DNA of 64,000 nt from Chaetoderma sp. LZ-2023a (lineage: Eukaryota > Mollusca > Caudofoveata > Chaetodermatida > Chaetodermatidae). The stretch is taken from positions 47,400,260 through 47,464,259 of the forward strand of contig CM067360.1 in assembly GCA_034401795.1 (NCBI GenBank), written 5' to 3'. The notes below the pieces were generated by a model. It ran no database searches. It worked only from the letters and a program-made list of their open reading frames with translations, and was not told the DNA's origin. The position numbers were made by a program, and so were the translations under genes. This document shows, one piece after another, positions 47,901-62,900 of this stretch. Numbering within the stretch: position 1 is the first letter of the stretch; the number at the start of each line of letters is the position of its first letter.

Positions 47901-50900
47901 GAGAATCTTTGAACATAATTGGCTTTTCACTTAATAAATGTGAGGATGAAAGCACTAAATGTTAGTACATTCATTATGTATAATCATGTTACTTAGCCCA
48001 TGGTGTAATGTATTTCAGGGTCTGATATTTCTGCACTACCTGAAAGTATACAAGAGGAAGTCCACACCTGCTGAGTATGAACTGTCTTATGGCCAGAACA
48101 ATTATGCCGAGGTAATCTCATCTAATTTAGCATACAGTCATATGTTCCATGTATAGGAAAAGATGTGCTCATACTGTTGACTAATTATATACATAAAAAA
48201 CAGGCTTTGCTAAAGTGATAGGAGGATTATGTTTTTGCGGCCCTTCAAATTTTGGTTTTTAATCGATAATTTATCTTGACTATCTTCTACTTGGAGAATT
48301 TGAGTATATTGACGATACTTCAAGATTAACTATAGGTTTAGGAGGAACCGTATTCTTTTTGGAGCCAGAGCATATATCCTGCCAACATGTTTACAGGCAC
48401 AAATCTTTGTTTTGCTTTGATAGCATATCTTCTAGCTGGATGGTCCATTTGGATCTCTTGCTAACCATATGTGTACATGCACAGATTATTCATTTTCCTT
48501 CAACGTCGCATAAAATCAAAAGTATATGATAATTAATTTGTCCATTCGTGCTCAAGCTAGGGATTGATCACCTTCAAATATTGTGACCAGGACAGGTATA
48601 AACTATTAGTACAGTCCATCATGGGCTAAAAGTGTCTGGTATCAAAGGTAGGTCCGTATGGCTGACATTAGAGACAATGTTACTGAACATTCGAGAAAAT
48701 TTCACTGAACAAGTTTTTGCGATGTATATATCATCAATACCTTTTCATCTGTAAGGATTAGACCCTTGGGTGGGGTGGGGGATACGCACGTAGTTCTCTC
48801 CCCCCCCCCCATTCGATTCAATTAATATACTATAAGTGGCTACTGGGAGGAGCTGGTGTATCATATACGTTATGCGTTTTTCATTTGGCAGTAATTTTGC
48901 CATTTTCTATGATAAAAATAGTATTGTAGTCTTGCTCCAGAGTCAAGTGGGAGATGATACTTTATTGGTGTAGGTCATGCATTTAGGCTTTATGAAGGGC
49001 ATTTTATTTGCTTCCATTTCCTGTGGAGAGAGCTTCTTTTAATGTGAATATTAATATCTTATTAATACCAGGGGCACTATCCTGCATAACGTGACCATGT
49101 TTATTATGTGTATTATTGTTTTCTTACCAGCTTGGAGTGAGCGTCGATGACTCGCCTGCACTATCCAGCATAAGGCTACCATATCATGCTATCATGTCTG
49201 GTGATCCATGGAAAATTATAAGTACGGCCCTTAGTCATTCATGTACCCTGGTGCCACACAGCATACACATTAGTGTTGTTTCAGTTATCGATTTGATCAG
49301 TGATCGATTGGTTTGCACATTCAACCAACAGATCAATCATGATTTCAAAATTCGATTTTGACTGTTTATAAATTGGCTATTAAAATATCTTGCCTGGTTA
49401 AGTTAAAAAACAATTGAAGACGAATACTTTTTGGCAAAACCGTTTTTAATTTCATTTTTACAAATATATACCAATATTACTCCTTAATCTAAGGCCTTAA
49501 CCCTTTCAACCCTGAAATAGTATGCTAATTTCAAGACACCCATACCAATAATATCTTGAATATTTTGAAACTTATTTGACTGGAAGGGAAGCAAGAGCTT
49601 CCAGTCAAATTAGTTTCGAAATATTCAACAGATTATTTCTTAAATTATTAAGAATCTGTCATACCTGTGACTCAGGTTAAATATTCAGGAACAAGCAATA
49701 ATTATTGCATTCAAAATGGTTAAAGATAAGGATCTGGTGTGATTGATCATTGGTTAATATATAAAACCCATCATCGATCATAAAAATAGTATCAATGGAC
49801 CTTTCCAGTTTTTACTATGCCTCATCCATCTCCAGCTAAGCTCCACCCACACCTCGCTTGTGTTGGGATTGATCGATCCGTGACTCAATTTCCAGAAAAC
49901 TACAGGTAAGCTGTTGAATATATTGAAACTAATTTCACTGTGTACTTTTGCTGCCTAGGGTAACAACATTGCCCATTAAAATTAGCACTAATGCTCACAT
50001 CCATGCCCTGCTACCAAGGGAACCTTTCTCCAGACAGAATAAAGGTATCCATTTCTATCTATGCCCCACCCATTTCTAGCTATGCCCCACCCATTTCTAT
50101 CTATGCCCTACCCATTTCTAACTAAGCTATGTCCACTGTGTACACGTTTGAATTGATATTAAGACTGAATCCTGAATTACCAGATTCTCACAATTTCCAA
50201 GGTACATTATTAGGTCACTGGCCGTCAACTTTTGCTTAAAAACTCTACTTTCATTAACCGCTTTGCGGATTTCAACCTAATTTGGATGGAAGCCCCCTAT
50301 GGATTTTCGGAAACTTTCTGGAAATCACTTAAAAGCCTACTCCTCGATAAGCACTAGGCTGATTTCAATCAAACTTGGATGGAAGAACCCTAGCCTAGTA
50401 GGCTTCAGAGATTGTATACAGAATTTTGATTGTTCAATTTTTCTGACAACCATCTTGGATTTTCTGAAAAATAGCGGGAAATCGTTTAAAACGCTATTCC
50501 TCATTAACCGCTTGAGCAATTTCAACCAGACTTGGCTGGAAGAATACTAGGCTGGTAGACTTCTGAGCTTATATACAGAATTTTGATTGGTCCAGTTTTA
50601 TGGCGGCCATCTTGGATTTTCTGGTGGAAGTACCCTAAAGTGCTATGCTTCAGAGCTTGTATATAGAATTTTAATTTATCAATTAATTCGGTGGCCATCT
50701 TGAATTTTCCAAAAAAAAATGGCTGAAAATCCTCTACTCATTAACCGCTTGGCCGATTTCAACCAGACTGGCTGGAACGAGCTTAGGGCAGCAGGCTTTA
50801 GAAGTTGCATATAGAATTTTGATTGGTCGATTTTTCCGGCAGCCACTTGAATTTCTGAATATTTTGGGAAATCAGTTAAACGACTACTCCTTATTAACTG

Positions 50901-53900
50901 CTTGGCCGATTTCAACCAAACTCAGCTGGAAGAACCCTAGGCCCGTACGCGTCAGAACTTGTATACACAATTTTGACGGGTTGATTTTGATGGTGGCCGA
51001 TAAATGGGAATTCATACAAAATGCTACTCCTCATTAATCGCTTGGGCAATTTCAAACAATTTTGGCTGGAAGGATCCTATTGTCGTAGCCTCTAGAAATT
51101 CTATTCATAATTTCGATAGGTCAATGTTTCGGCAGCAATCTCTGAGTTTTCTGGAACCATTTAAAAACGGTACTCCTTCAATCAATAACCCAATTTCAAC
51201 AAAACTTGAGTGGAACAATCCTATGACAGTAATATTAAACGAGAGTCTTGATTGGTCAATATTTTGGTGGCCATCTTGGATTTCCCGAAAATCATCCATC
51301 ATGTCTATTTAAATGCAAATGGTTTAAATGGCAATGGTCCAGGTTAGCGCCACAGGCCCTTGGGCCTCTTCTTTCATGTTGGCAAACATTGGTGTGTGTC
51401 CGTGCTTCACGATATACCGATATTATATCGAATACCGGTATTATAGCTATACCGTTAGTCATACCGAATCGATTGTGCTGATACCGAAATATCGAGATAT
51501 AATATAAAATCGGTATGACATTCTGTTTAAGCAGATACTCTGCTTTCCATTAGCAAAATTCACTAGTATATCTGTCTATAAACAACTGCTATTCATATAG
51601 GAAAATAATGTTTTACCTGTATTTAGCGACTACACTTAACATTTTCTTATTTATCTGGATTTGTCAAATTGTTGTTTGGCGGCTAGAGAAATTGATAAAT
51701 TAATGATTACTGCCACGAAAATTGGCTACTTATAAGAATAAAAAAAATAGAATAAAACTTTTAATTAACCTCATAGGACAGGGGATGGTTAAAAATGTCT
51801 GAAAAATATCTTTTCTTGCACTAATATTTTATAATTTTGGCCCGTTGTTTGAAAGTAAACCACAATTTCAACTGTGTATTTGGCATCATAATATTTTATC
51901 TGAAATTCGCAATTACTACAGCCTGGTTAGTTAGAGATTTCCCGGAATTGTACAACTTTGTAGTGACCGCCAAATGGCCCAAGTAAAGGGGAACCGACGA
52001 TATGAGAAAAATATCTCAATCCCTGCGAGCTCTACTCCCTTCTTATCTTGGTGGGTTGCTAAATATCGATCGATACAAGCTACTCTAACGGGAGCAAGCG
52101 TAGGCCTATGTATTCTCAGCATATAAGGCCAGGTGAGCTTATGCCGTGACGACCATCCGTCGTCCGTCAACTTTTGCTTTAAAATGCTACTACTCCTTAA
52201 CCAATAGACGAATCGTAGCTAAATTTTGGTCAAAGGATGCTATTGTGCTCGGATCCGGAACTTCCGTTTGGAATTTTGATTCATAAATTTTTTGGGTCCA
52301 AATCCTATATTTTATTAAAAATTTACCGGAAATTGTTAAATTGCTTCTTCTCCTTAGATTTTTTACCGATTTCAACCAAATCGGGCTGAAATAATCCTAT
52401 GGTCATAGGCTCTAGAACGTCCATTCAGAATTCTGTTGCGTAAATATTTTGAGTGAAAATTCTAGATTTTATTAAAAATTTACCAAAAATTGTCAAATTG
52501 CTTCTTCTCTTTACCCGTTTGACTGATTTCAATCATATTTGGCTGAAAGGATCCTATGGTCATAGGTTAGAGAACTTGCATTCAGAATTTAGATTCGTAA
52601 ATATTTTGGGGGAAAAACTTAGATTTCATTAAAAAAAATTTACCGGAAATTGTCAAATTGCTTCTCCTTACCATTTTGACTGATTTCAACCAAATTGGGC
52701 AGAAAGAATCCTATGGTCATAGGCTCTAGAACATCCATTCAGAATTTTGTTGCATAAATATTTTGGGTGAAAATCCTAGATGTTATTAAAAATTTACCAG
52801 AAATTGTCAAATCTCTATTTCTCCTTAGCATTTTGACAGATTTCAACCAAATTGGATTGAAAGGATTCTATTGTGATAGGCTCTAGTACTTCTATTCAGA
52901 ATTTTGATTCATGAATTATTTTTTGTGAAGATCTTAGATTTTATTTTAAAATTTCCAAAATTCTGCTTCTTACCATTTTGACTGATTGTAATGAAACTTG
53001 GCTGGGAGAATCCTATGGTGGTAGGCGTCAGAGCTAATTTTTCCTGTAGCGATCTGGGATTTTCTGAAAAATGGTGAGAAATCGTTTACAATGCTACTCT
53101 TCATTAACTTCTTGGGTGATTTCAACCAGATTGGGCTGGAAGGCCTATGGTGGTAGGCGTCAGACCTTCTATTCAGAATTTTGATTCATCAATTTTTCCT
53201 GTAGCGATCTGTGATTTTCTGAAAAATGGTGAGAAATCGTTTACACCACTACTCTTCATTAACTGCTTGAGTGATTTCAACCAGATTGGGCTGGAAGGCC
53301 CCTATGGTGGTAGGCTTCAGAACTTCTATTCAGAATTTTGATTCGTCAATTTTTTCGTTGGCCAAAAAAGTCTAATCATTAACCCCTAGGCTGATTTCAA
53401 CAGAACATGGATGAAGTGGCCCGAGGCTAGGCGTGTTCAGAACTCCTATACACAAATTTGGTTGGTATATTTTCCCAGTGTCCGTCTTTGATTTTAATGT
53501 CCAGGAAATCGCTTACATGACTACTCCTCATTAACTGCCTGACTGATTTTAACCAAACTTAGTTGGAATGATCCTTGGCTGGTTTGGCTTCGAACTATGC
53601 AGAAATTTGATTTGTCAATTTTTGGCTGGCCACCTATGATTTTCTGAAAAGTTCCAGAAATAACTTTAGTAAAAGATAGTCATTAACCTCTGGTCAAAAT
53701 TTTAATCAAACTTGGCCCGAGCACCGTGGGATGGTGGGCTTCGGAATTTCTAATAAAAATTTGATTGATAAATTTTGCTGGTGCCCATTTTGGATTTATA
53801 AAGAAACTCCAGAGAATTGTTTGACTTTCTCATAAAGTGCTGGACCAATATTTTATTTGATGGATTTTGAAGGTCGAAATTGGATTTATATGTTTTTTAG

Positions 53901-56900
53901 TATTCTGATCTCAGATTTGCAATTTTTTAAACCGTCGGATAAATGGTTTGGCAGCCATCTTGGATCATTTTCCTTCCAAAGCTCCCATACTAAAGCAATG
54001 GGAAATTTAAAATGTGTTCTCGATAACTACTGGGACAATTTCAATTATATTTGGGAGGAAGCATCCTTAGGGCATAGAGATTCAAGTTTGTTCAAACGAA
54101 GCCGATCGGCCAATTGGGCTGGTGGCCATCTTGGATTTTGGCCGATTTTTAGAAATTTCTTTAAAAATCTCTGAAACCGTTTGAGGGATCGATTCAGAAG
54201 TCATGAAATATCATCTAGGGCAAGCTCTGAACCAAATTTGTTCACTTGTGAACTTGATTGGCCGAATCATTCGGTGGCCATCTTGGATGACCTAATTTTC
54301 GAGAAAACAACTTCTCCAGAACTGCTTAAGTGATCGGGCCAAAATTTGGGAGATGATATTGATGACTAAGGGCCATTAAGGTTTGTTGAAGAGAAATTGA
54401 TACAAAAAGAAACATGGCCTCTGTTTTCTTGTTACAAGTCTGCTCAACTCATTAGAGTTCTACTTATTGTTAATGAACATTCTAGTTGAAATGCCTATGG
54501 TCCAGGTGAGCGATACAGGCCCCTTGGGCCTCTTGTGTAGTAAGTGGTATAATGGCTCAGTTGTACGCCTGTGCGGGGATTTCCATGATTCCTGGTTGTT
54601 TCGTCACATTGCAAATTCATCCTATAATATAGAACAGGTTTTTGTGGAATGTTTATTTATTTTTCTGGCGTATATCAATACAAGTCGTGCGGAAAATTAG
54701 TAAAACATAGGTTTACATCCATTATCCAATGTTTTTTACTCGTAACATTGATATTTGTCAGTCAAATATCAAGAGGTTTTGCTGTTCGCAGTCTCATTAG
54801 GCGAGTTTATTTGGGACGAGATGGTCACTGGTTATCTCGCGATCTCCACGCAGGTGTGTCTCTGCGGATGTCGCGGAAATAGGTGTAATTTCGTGCCAAA
54901 TTAATCATTTGTAAGGCCGATTTTGGGGTCATTTAAGCTGTTTTGGGATATGATTTAACTGAAGACAGTTATAATTTAGCGTTTAATATCAGGATTCGTG
55001 TAATTTCTGGGTTTTATTCTGGAAATTTGTAACGTTCAGCAGCTATTTCAGGAGCGCTGATATACGTTGAATATGTTATAACACTCCCCAAACTTCACTC
55101 TAATTTGCTGTTCGCAATAATACCAATATTAAAGGTATAACCCTGAGCTGTGTACATGACATTTAAATATTGCATAATGCAATACAATTTATAATAGGAT
55201 GCTAAGTACTGATGTGATAATGCTAGATTTGTGTTTTCCATTACCTTAGAGCCTGAGCTGGATGCTGATACCGTGGAACAATGGGTGTCTATTGCAGACT
55301 TACATAAGGTAGGTGTGTATGCAGGCTACAGTCAATATAGAGAAGAGATTCACAAAGATAAACAATGACCACTAAAAGACGGGTCCAATCACTTAATGAA
55401 CACGCATTCTAGAGTAGGTCGAGTCTCCTATTCCCACCCTTTCAGATGACCTTGACATTGATCTTTGGACCAATCATTCTTCTCTCACCATAATATGGTG
55501 AAGATCCGTTGAATAAAACTTGAGTTATTGCACCGTTCGAACACGCACGCGCATACACACATACACGCACAAACATTGCTATTACAATAGCAATACTTTG
55601 TGGTGAGACTAAATACTACTATATAGGGATTGTTGTGGCCAAACGGTGGAAGTTCCTTCAGACATAATCTTAATTTTTGAACAATCATTAAGCTAAGTCA
55701 TTCAACTGTCACCTATTGCTGCCAGTCCACTTAAAAAATATTTGAACTGCAAATGTTACTTTGTTTTCTGTTTTTATGTTCTAACGGTCTAAGACCGGTG
55801 GTCTTTCAATAACCTCTGAACCATTTAATAATATTACTGGCCAAAACCGGCCTCTGTTGTGATCTTGAAGAATGTCCTTTAGCAGACCAAGCAAAGGTTA
55901 TTCTTGAAACCTATCACTGGAATGCCTGGCTTGTGTCTGGCTAGATAACTGAGCCAGTCATTCCAGCGATAAAATTTTTAAAATAATCTCCCTTCAAATG
56001 AGCATTTCTCAAGGCCACTACAAAGGCTGGTTTTGGCTGGCTTGACCCGTAAAGGATTAAGACTGATGAATTGTTTATAATATCATATACATGATTTCTG
56101 TTTTCATTTACAGATCTCAAAAGATCAGATATGCGTGACCGCCATTCAGAACACAGTAACGAGTTACATCGAGTCTTTTGGCGTTAATGGTGTCAATAAT
56201 TCAGGTGATGCAGGCTTGGAGAAGGGCCGGTGTAGTTGGGAACTGACTGATGTTAGCCGCACAATGCTGACCAGAATTAATGATATGTTGATGATGATGG
56301 AGAATTGTGAGATGGCCACTGCGTGTAGCGGCTGGGTTGTCAAGCAATTACCTATAGGTTAGTGGTCAAATTATTATTTGCTTAGTGTTGTCATGTGTGT
56401 CACTTTGAGAGTAACTAGATAGGAAACCTGGTGATTATTCTGAAACTACCATACTTTCAGGTATGTTATATGACCTAATAGATCAAAAACATCAGAGCAG
56501 GGCAAAATTTGACCAAATATGATCCAAAAAAGCTTTATACAGGTGCATAGCATGCAGTTGTAGTTCAGAAAAATTGCAAACGCTGTTTTTCCGAGGAACG
56601 AAAATTGGTAGCTCTACCACTAAATGCAAAGTATTATTAGCTTATCAGCTAAATATGTGTTTATTTTTATTAATATTAACTAGTTCATTCTTTTCTTGGC
56701 ACACGTTGATAACAAGATGTTTTCCGGGAATTTCAAGATTTAACCTTTTAACCCTTGAAATTCCAGTCTCTCAACTTCAAGACAACTATTCAGGAAAGAT
56801 GCAAAATATTTTTTAAGTAATTTGACTGGAACCTGTTGTTGGCATAGCAACATCTCCCAGTCAATTTAGTTTCAAAATATTCAATAGAATATTTCTTAGA

Positions 56901-59900
56901 TATTAAAGAATGTCATTTCTGGTCTGTAATGGTTAATGCTTTAACACTCATATCAGCCAAAAATGGCTTCTGCAGTGGTCTCGAGAAATGTCAATTTGCA
57001 GACCAAGAGAAGACTATTTTTGATAATCTACAACTGGAATGACTGGCTTGATAACCGAGCCAGTCATTCCAGTGATAAATTTTCAAAAATAGTCTTCTAT
57101 GAGAAAATTTAAATTTTCTTGAACAAATTCGAGTATTAACGGGTTACGGGCTTAAGCATACCATAAGATAGCGGAGTAACTAAGATTGATATTTGCTTAC
57201 AGTAATTTATAGATCCATCACATTCATGCTTTCAACTGACATCAAGCAATTGAAGCAGTTTGCCAATTTATTGCTCGAAGCACTAGATTTCCTAGCAAAT
57301 AGGAGAGATTTGCAATTACCTGATTCCCTCACCACAAGTGCCAGAACTAGCAAATATCAATAACCACAAATTTCTGTGTTTGTGTTCTAGGAGCTGAGAA
57401 GGTGCAGGCATTAAGTGCTTGTGTAATGTTTTCACAGAGGTGGTATTCTACCTGCTCTGCAGAGGTAGGTCTAATCTTGGTTAATGTTTAACTCTGCTCA
57501 GTCAATGCTGATGTTACTGGATCACGTGTGTCTACAATGATCACTGACAGGTGTGGGAACTAATGGCGGATTACATCTTAACCCGTATCACACTGTTGTC
57601 AGATTTTTATACACCCGCGCAAAAGCAGGGTCTTATTATGTGATAGCGCTCGCCGTCCATCCATCCGTCTGATTTGTCCAGGCCATATCTCGAAGAGTTG
57701 AACCTACTCTCACAATTTTTTGTTCAGCAGATGTTTTAGGGATAGACAAAGTATCATTTATCAAAGACAAACTGTTCACATTTAGCATTCCTCAAACAAG
57801 TATGCCTGTGGGCGTGTGTTGAGTTTCACTAAAACTTGTTAAATTAGACTATTGACATCAATGTAATGTGGGTTAATGTAATATTAGGTGTCACAGGAAT
57901 TATTTTTGGTGCAAGTTGGGATGCAGCGTGGGGCCGATGCATGTTTTAGTAAGATAGTGGCTTCAACTATTAAAATAATTTGAGTGATCACACCAGGCAT
58001 TCAAGTGGTAAATTGTCCAAAATGATCTCGGCCATCTAATAGGGATTCTCAAGACCACGACAGAAACCAGTTTTTGCTGGCATGACGATTAAAAGGCTAA
58101 AATTCTGTAACTGAATATTCTCATGTCCCAATAACAGTTGTGTTGGAATGAGGAATGGCCACTTGCAAGCCAAAGATAACTATTTTTGACACGTTATGAC
58201 TGGCTTGATAACACAGGCAGTAACCTCAGTAGTAAATTTTCAAAAATAGTCTTGATTGCCTGCAAGTTGATGTTTGCTAAGCAAAAATTTAGATTTTCTT
58301 CCCTTTAATTGTCATTCCAGTCAAACCAGCCTCTGCAATTGTCTTGAGGAATGTTCATTTACACGCCAAGAGAAGACTTTTTTTTTTAATTTACCACGAA
58401 CCCGACGCAGTCATTCCAGTGGTAAACTTCCAGAAATAGGCTTCTCGTGGTAGGAATAATAACAATTCTTAAGCAAGAATTTCAATTTTCAATAAGCAAG
58501 AATTTCAATTTTCTTGCCCAAATTTGTCCATTATAGGATTAAGTACCTGCTTCAGAATTAAAGTATTGTTATTTTATTCTTGACTGGTTAATAAACGTTT
58601 GAAAACCAATTTTATGTTTTATTTTAGTCATCGGACAAAGAGAAAGCGAAGAAGGCTTATCTGAAGTTCCAGAAATACTACCATTGTCTGTCAGTAGAAC
58701 AGGTGTTATACCAGCATAACCTAAGTGAAGTGGACCTACTACAGCTAGCTAATCAACCTGAAGCCCTCATTGACCGCCTATATAAACACCATACAATTAT
58801 ATCTGATCAGAAAAACAAACCAGGTACAGAATCGGCATTCCTGTTGCGCAGTATTTGATGGTTAAAGTGAAACTGAATTGAACTCAATCCTAACCCTTTA
58901 ACCCTTTAATGGTAAAATTTGGTCAAGAAAATTTAAATATCTGCCTATTGAATGTCCATTTACAGGCCAAGAGAATGCAATTTTTGAAAATTTGTCACTG
59001 AAATGACTGGCTCGCTTATTGAGCCAGTCATTCCATTGGTAGATTTTCAAAAATTATATTCTCTTGGCCTGTAAATGGACATTCCACAAGACCACCACAG
59101 AGGCCTGTATGGCCATTAAAGAGTTAACTATTTAACACTCAAACGGGCCAAAAAACAGCTTCTGCAGTTGTCCTGAGAAATGTTCATTTGCAGATCAAGA
59201 GATTAGTTTTGAAAATTTATCACTGCAATGACTGGCTCGATAATCGAGCCTCATTCCTTGTGATAAATTTTCAAAACTGAGAAAATTTCAATTTTCCCAT
59301 AGAAAATGTCCATTTGCAGACCAAGAGACGATTAGTTTTGAAAATTTATCACTGGAATGACTAAAGATAGTTTTCTATTGGTCTGCAAATGGACATTTCT
59401 CAAGACCACTGCAGAAGGCATTTTTGGCTGATATGAGTGTGAAAGGGTTAATCATTCTGCACCCAACTTGGACACATGTCTCTCTGTAATAGGAGGGCAT
59501 GACACAATCACTTGAGTGTTTAAATGTCACGGTCATTGTGATTTTGATAGAAAAAAAACTCGGGTTTTTCAGCATTAACATTTTGTATTTTGCTCAAATG
59601 ATCAATTTATATCATGTTTTGTTAATCATACTTGACCCAGACTATAATGAGACAGCATAAAATAAGGACCATTGAGTCAAAAGGTCACAGTCATTGATGG
59701 AAAACCTAGTAGCTATACAAATCACCATCTGTCTTTATGTCACCGCCTGTCTTGATTGACCGTCTGTCTTATTCATCACCTGTCTCTTGTGGCCACTTTT
59801 TGCTGGTGATAACTACGGTGATCCTTTAACAGAGATTTAATTTTTATTTGCTTACAGATATTCACAGTGTTGCTGAACATGTCGCCCAGCTCTATGACCT

Positions 59901-62900
59901 TGACCTTGATAAGTTAGTAAGCAAGATGATGCTTGATTGGCTGCGTCCTAGTACCAATACAACACAAGATGATCCAGACATTGTAAGTTAATGCAAGTAA
60001 TGCTATTAAAAGCTTATAATACCTTTGTTATTCCAACATATTTTGGAAAAAATGGTACCTTGAAAAAAAAATGGTTCCTTGTTGCGAAAATAAACTACGT
60101 TATCTATTGAATATACTATAACATTTTGTGTTAGAATTATCTTGTCTAGTTCGAAAAACTTAATTATTATGGCGAGTAGACATATGGATCTGAGTAGACC
60201 TTGTTCTCAGTATTCGTACAAGCTATCGATTCGATGAATGCAGCTCGACTTAGATTTAGAACCTGCCTAGACGGGTATATCTGGGAGAATTTTGATTTCA
60301 CAACTCGTGAACAGATTTCAGAGTGACAGCTGTTGGCACCTAAACCTGATTTTTTTGGTTAATGTGGTGTTCTTAATAGCTTACGATAGCTTTAAGCGTA
60401 AGTAAATCCATTATGCCACTCTAGCAACAATTTCCAATCAAATCAACAGCGTCCAGTCAAATTAATATATAAATATAGCAGAATACTTCTGATATAATAG
60501 ATGCGACCATCTTTTGGCCCTTGAAAGGCAGATGATCTCTTCTGAACATGTTTCATGGTGTTTATTTACAGACCGTCACGTTTAATTTGAATGAACTGCA
60601 ACTTGATGTTGGTGACCAGTCTGTAGAGCAGGAGCATCATGCTATGCGCAGGTACATGTGCAAACATACATGCATACACCTGATACACCAAAATATTATT
60701 AGCTCACCTGGCCTAGGGTGCTTTGCTTGACAGCCATCATGAATGACCTAGTTATCCCCACGTTTTAAAAAAATGGGGATATTGTAATCGCCTTCGTCCG
60801 TCCATCCACGCTATCTCCTCCCAAACCATTGGGTGGAATTAAATCAAATTTGGTATGTGGGTTACCCATATGATTCCGCTTTGCAAGACGATATTTAGAT
60901 TTGGCTTTGGGGTGTGGTGGCGTTGCAGGGGTCAAAAGGTCAAATCAGTTGTAACACAACTCCTGTGAAATCATTAGACGGAACGCAATTAAATTTGATA
61001 TCTGAGTTACCCATATGATTGCGGAGTGCAAGAGGCATTTAGATTTGGCTCCGCCCCCAGGGGGTGGGGGAGGGGTCAAAAGGTCAAATTTTAACCTGCA
61101 AAAAATTTATTGTAACGCATCTCCTCTGAAACCGTTGGACAGAATTCAACCAAATTTGGTCTATGGATTACCCATATCAATGTGGAGTACATGAGCACAT
61201 TTACATTTGGCGCCACCCCCAGGGGTGGGTGCGGGGTGAGGGTCAAAAGTTAAAAAATTGATTGTAATGCCACTCCTCTGACACTGTTGGACGGAATTCA
61301 ACCAAATTTAGTATGTCAGTTAACCATATCAATGTGGAGTATATGAGCACAATTACATTTGGCCCCAACCCCAGGGGGTGGGGGGATGGGGTCAAAAGGT
61401 CATGAAATTGATTGTAATGCAACGCCTCTGAAATCGTTAGACGGAACTCAACCAAATTCGATATCTGAGTTACTCCTATGATTGCGGAGTGCAAACAGCC
61501 ATTTAGATTTGGCTCCGGCCCCAGGGGGCAGGAGAGAGGTCAAAGGGTTAAATTTTAAGCCACAGAAATTGATTAATGCATCTCCTCAGAAACCATTGGA
61601 TGGAATTCAACCAAATTTGGTGTGTGAGTTACCCATATCAATGTGAAGTGGATGAACACATTTACATTTGGGCCCGCCCCCAGGGATGGGGTCAAAAGGT
61701 CATGAAATTGATTGTAATGCAACGCCTCTGACACTGACAGAATTCAGCCAAATTTGGTATGTGAGTTACCCATATGATTGCAGAGTGCAAAATGAAATTT
61801 ACATTTGGCTCCGCCCCCGGGGGTGGGGGGTGTCAAAAGTTCAAAGCGGTGAATGTGGGTATTTGCGATGAGGCGTCATAGACCGATTAATCTAGTTCTT
61901 GTTGCAATTCTGGCCAAAGCCTTTTGATTCTACTTTAAGGCGATAACCTTTCAAGTTGAAATGCTTATGTTCCAGGTGAGTGATAGAGGCCCCTTGATCC
62001 TCTTGTTCATAAAGAGTGTCTATGACTGACAAATAGTTACCAGTCAAACTTGACCTTTGACTATGTGATTTAGATATTTCAGAATATTGAATATAATCCT
62101 TTACACCTTATAGACCAGAAACAAAATTCCTTTTGAGGTAAGGAATATTCTGTTGAATATTTTGAAAGCAATTTAGCTGGGAGCAGTTGATGCCATGCCC
62201 ATGGCAGCAACATATTCCAGTCAAATTACTTTCAAAATATTCTTATACCTTACCTGTGTTGTAATTAAGATGCTGGCATGTCAGGTGTTAAAAGGTTTAT
62301 AGTGATCTGCTCTGCGCTACTTTTAACTTTAACCCTTTCACCGATGCATTCACCAATCTCATTTTTAAGGCAACCTTACAAAAAAAAACTTTTGAATATT
62401 TTGAAATTAATTTTACTGGGAGCCATTGCTGCCTTACAATGGATTCCAGTCAAATTAATTTTGAAATAGTCAACCGATTTAGTTTTATATCGTAAAGAAT
62501 ATACTTTTTCAGGGATTTGTCAGTGAAAGTGTTAAACAACAAAAAATGTCTAATCTAAACCATTTTGATATTTTTGTCTTTCCTGCACAGAGTCTTGTAT
62601 CTGATGAGTTGTGGAGATGTTGAAAGGAATTGTCAGTTATTGGTAAGGCAGTTAGTTCGTTTCTTTATCTACTTTATTATTTTGTTTTCCACCATTCATA
62701 TACCTACACCAACCTCTGTGAAAACAGTATCGCAGAAAGCTGTCATTGACTTAGATAACAAAAGGTATCTTCTCAGAATAAACATAGCGCGTAGTCAATC
62801 ATTAAGGGTGTATATTCACACCAAAATATTTCAAAATAAAATTGTCAATTTTTACTTTTAGAGGCTTAAATTGTGTTTAGATGTAATGAAAGAAAATATA

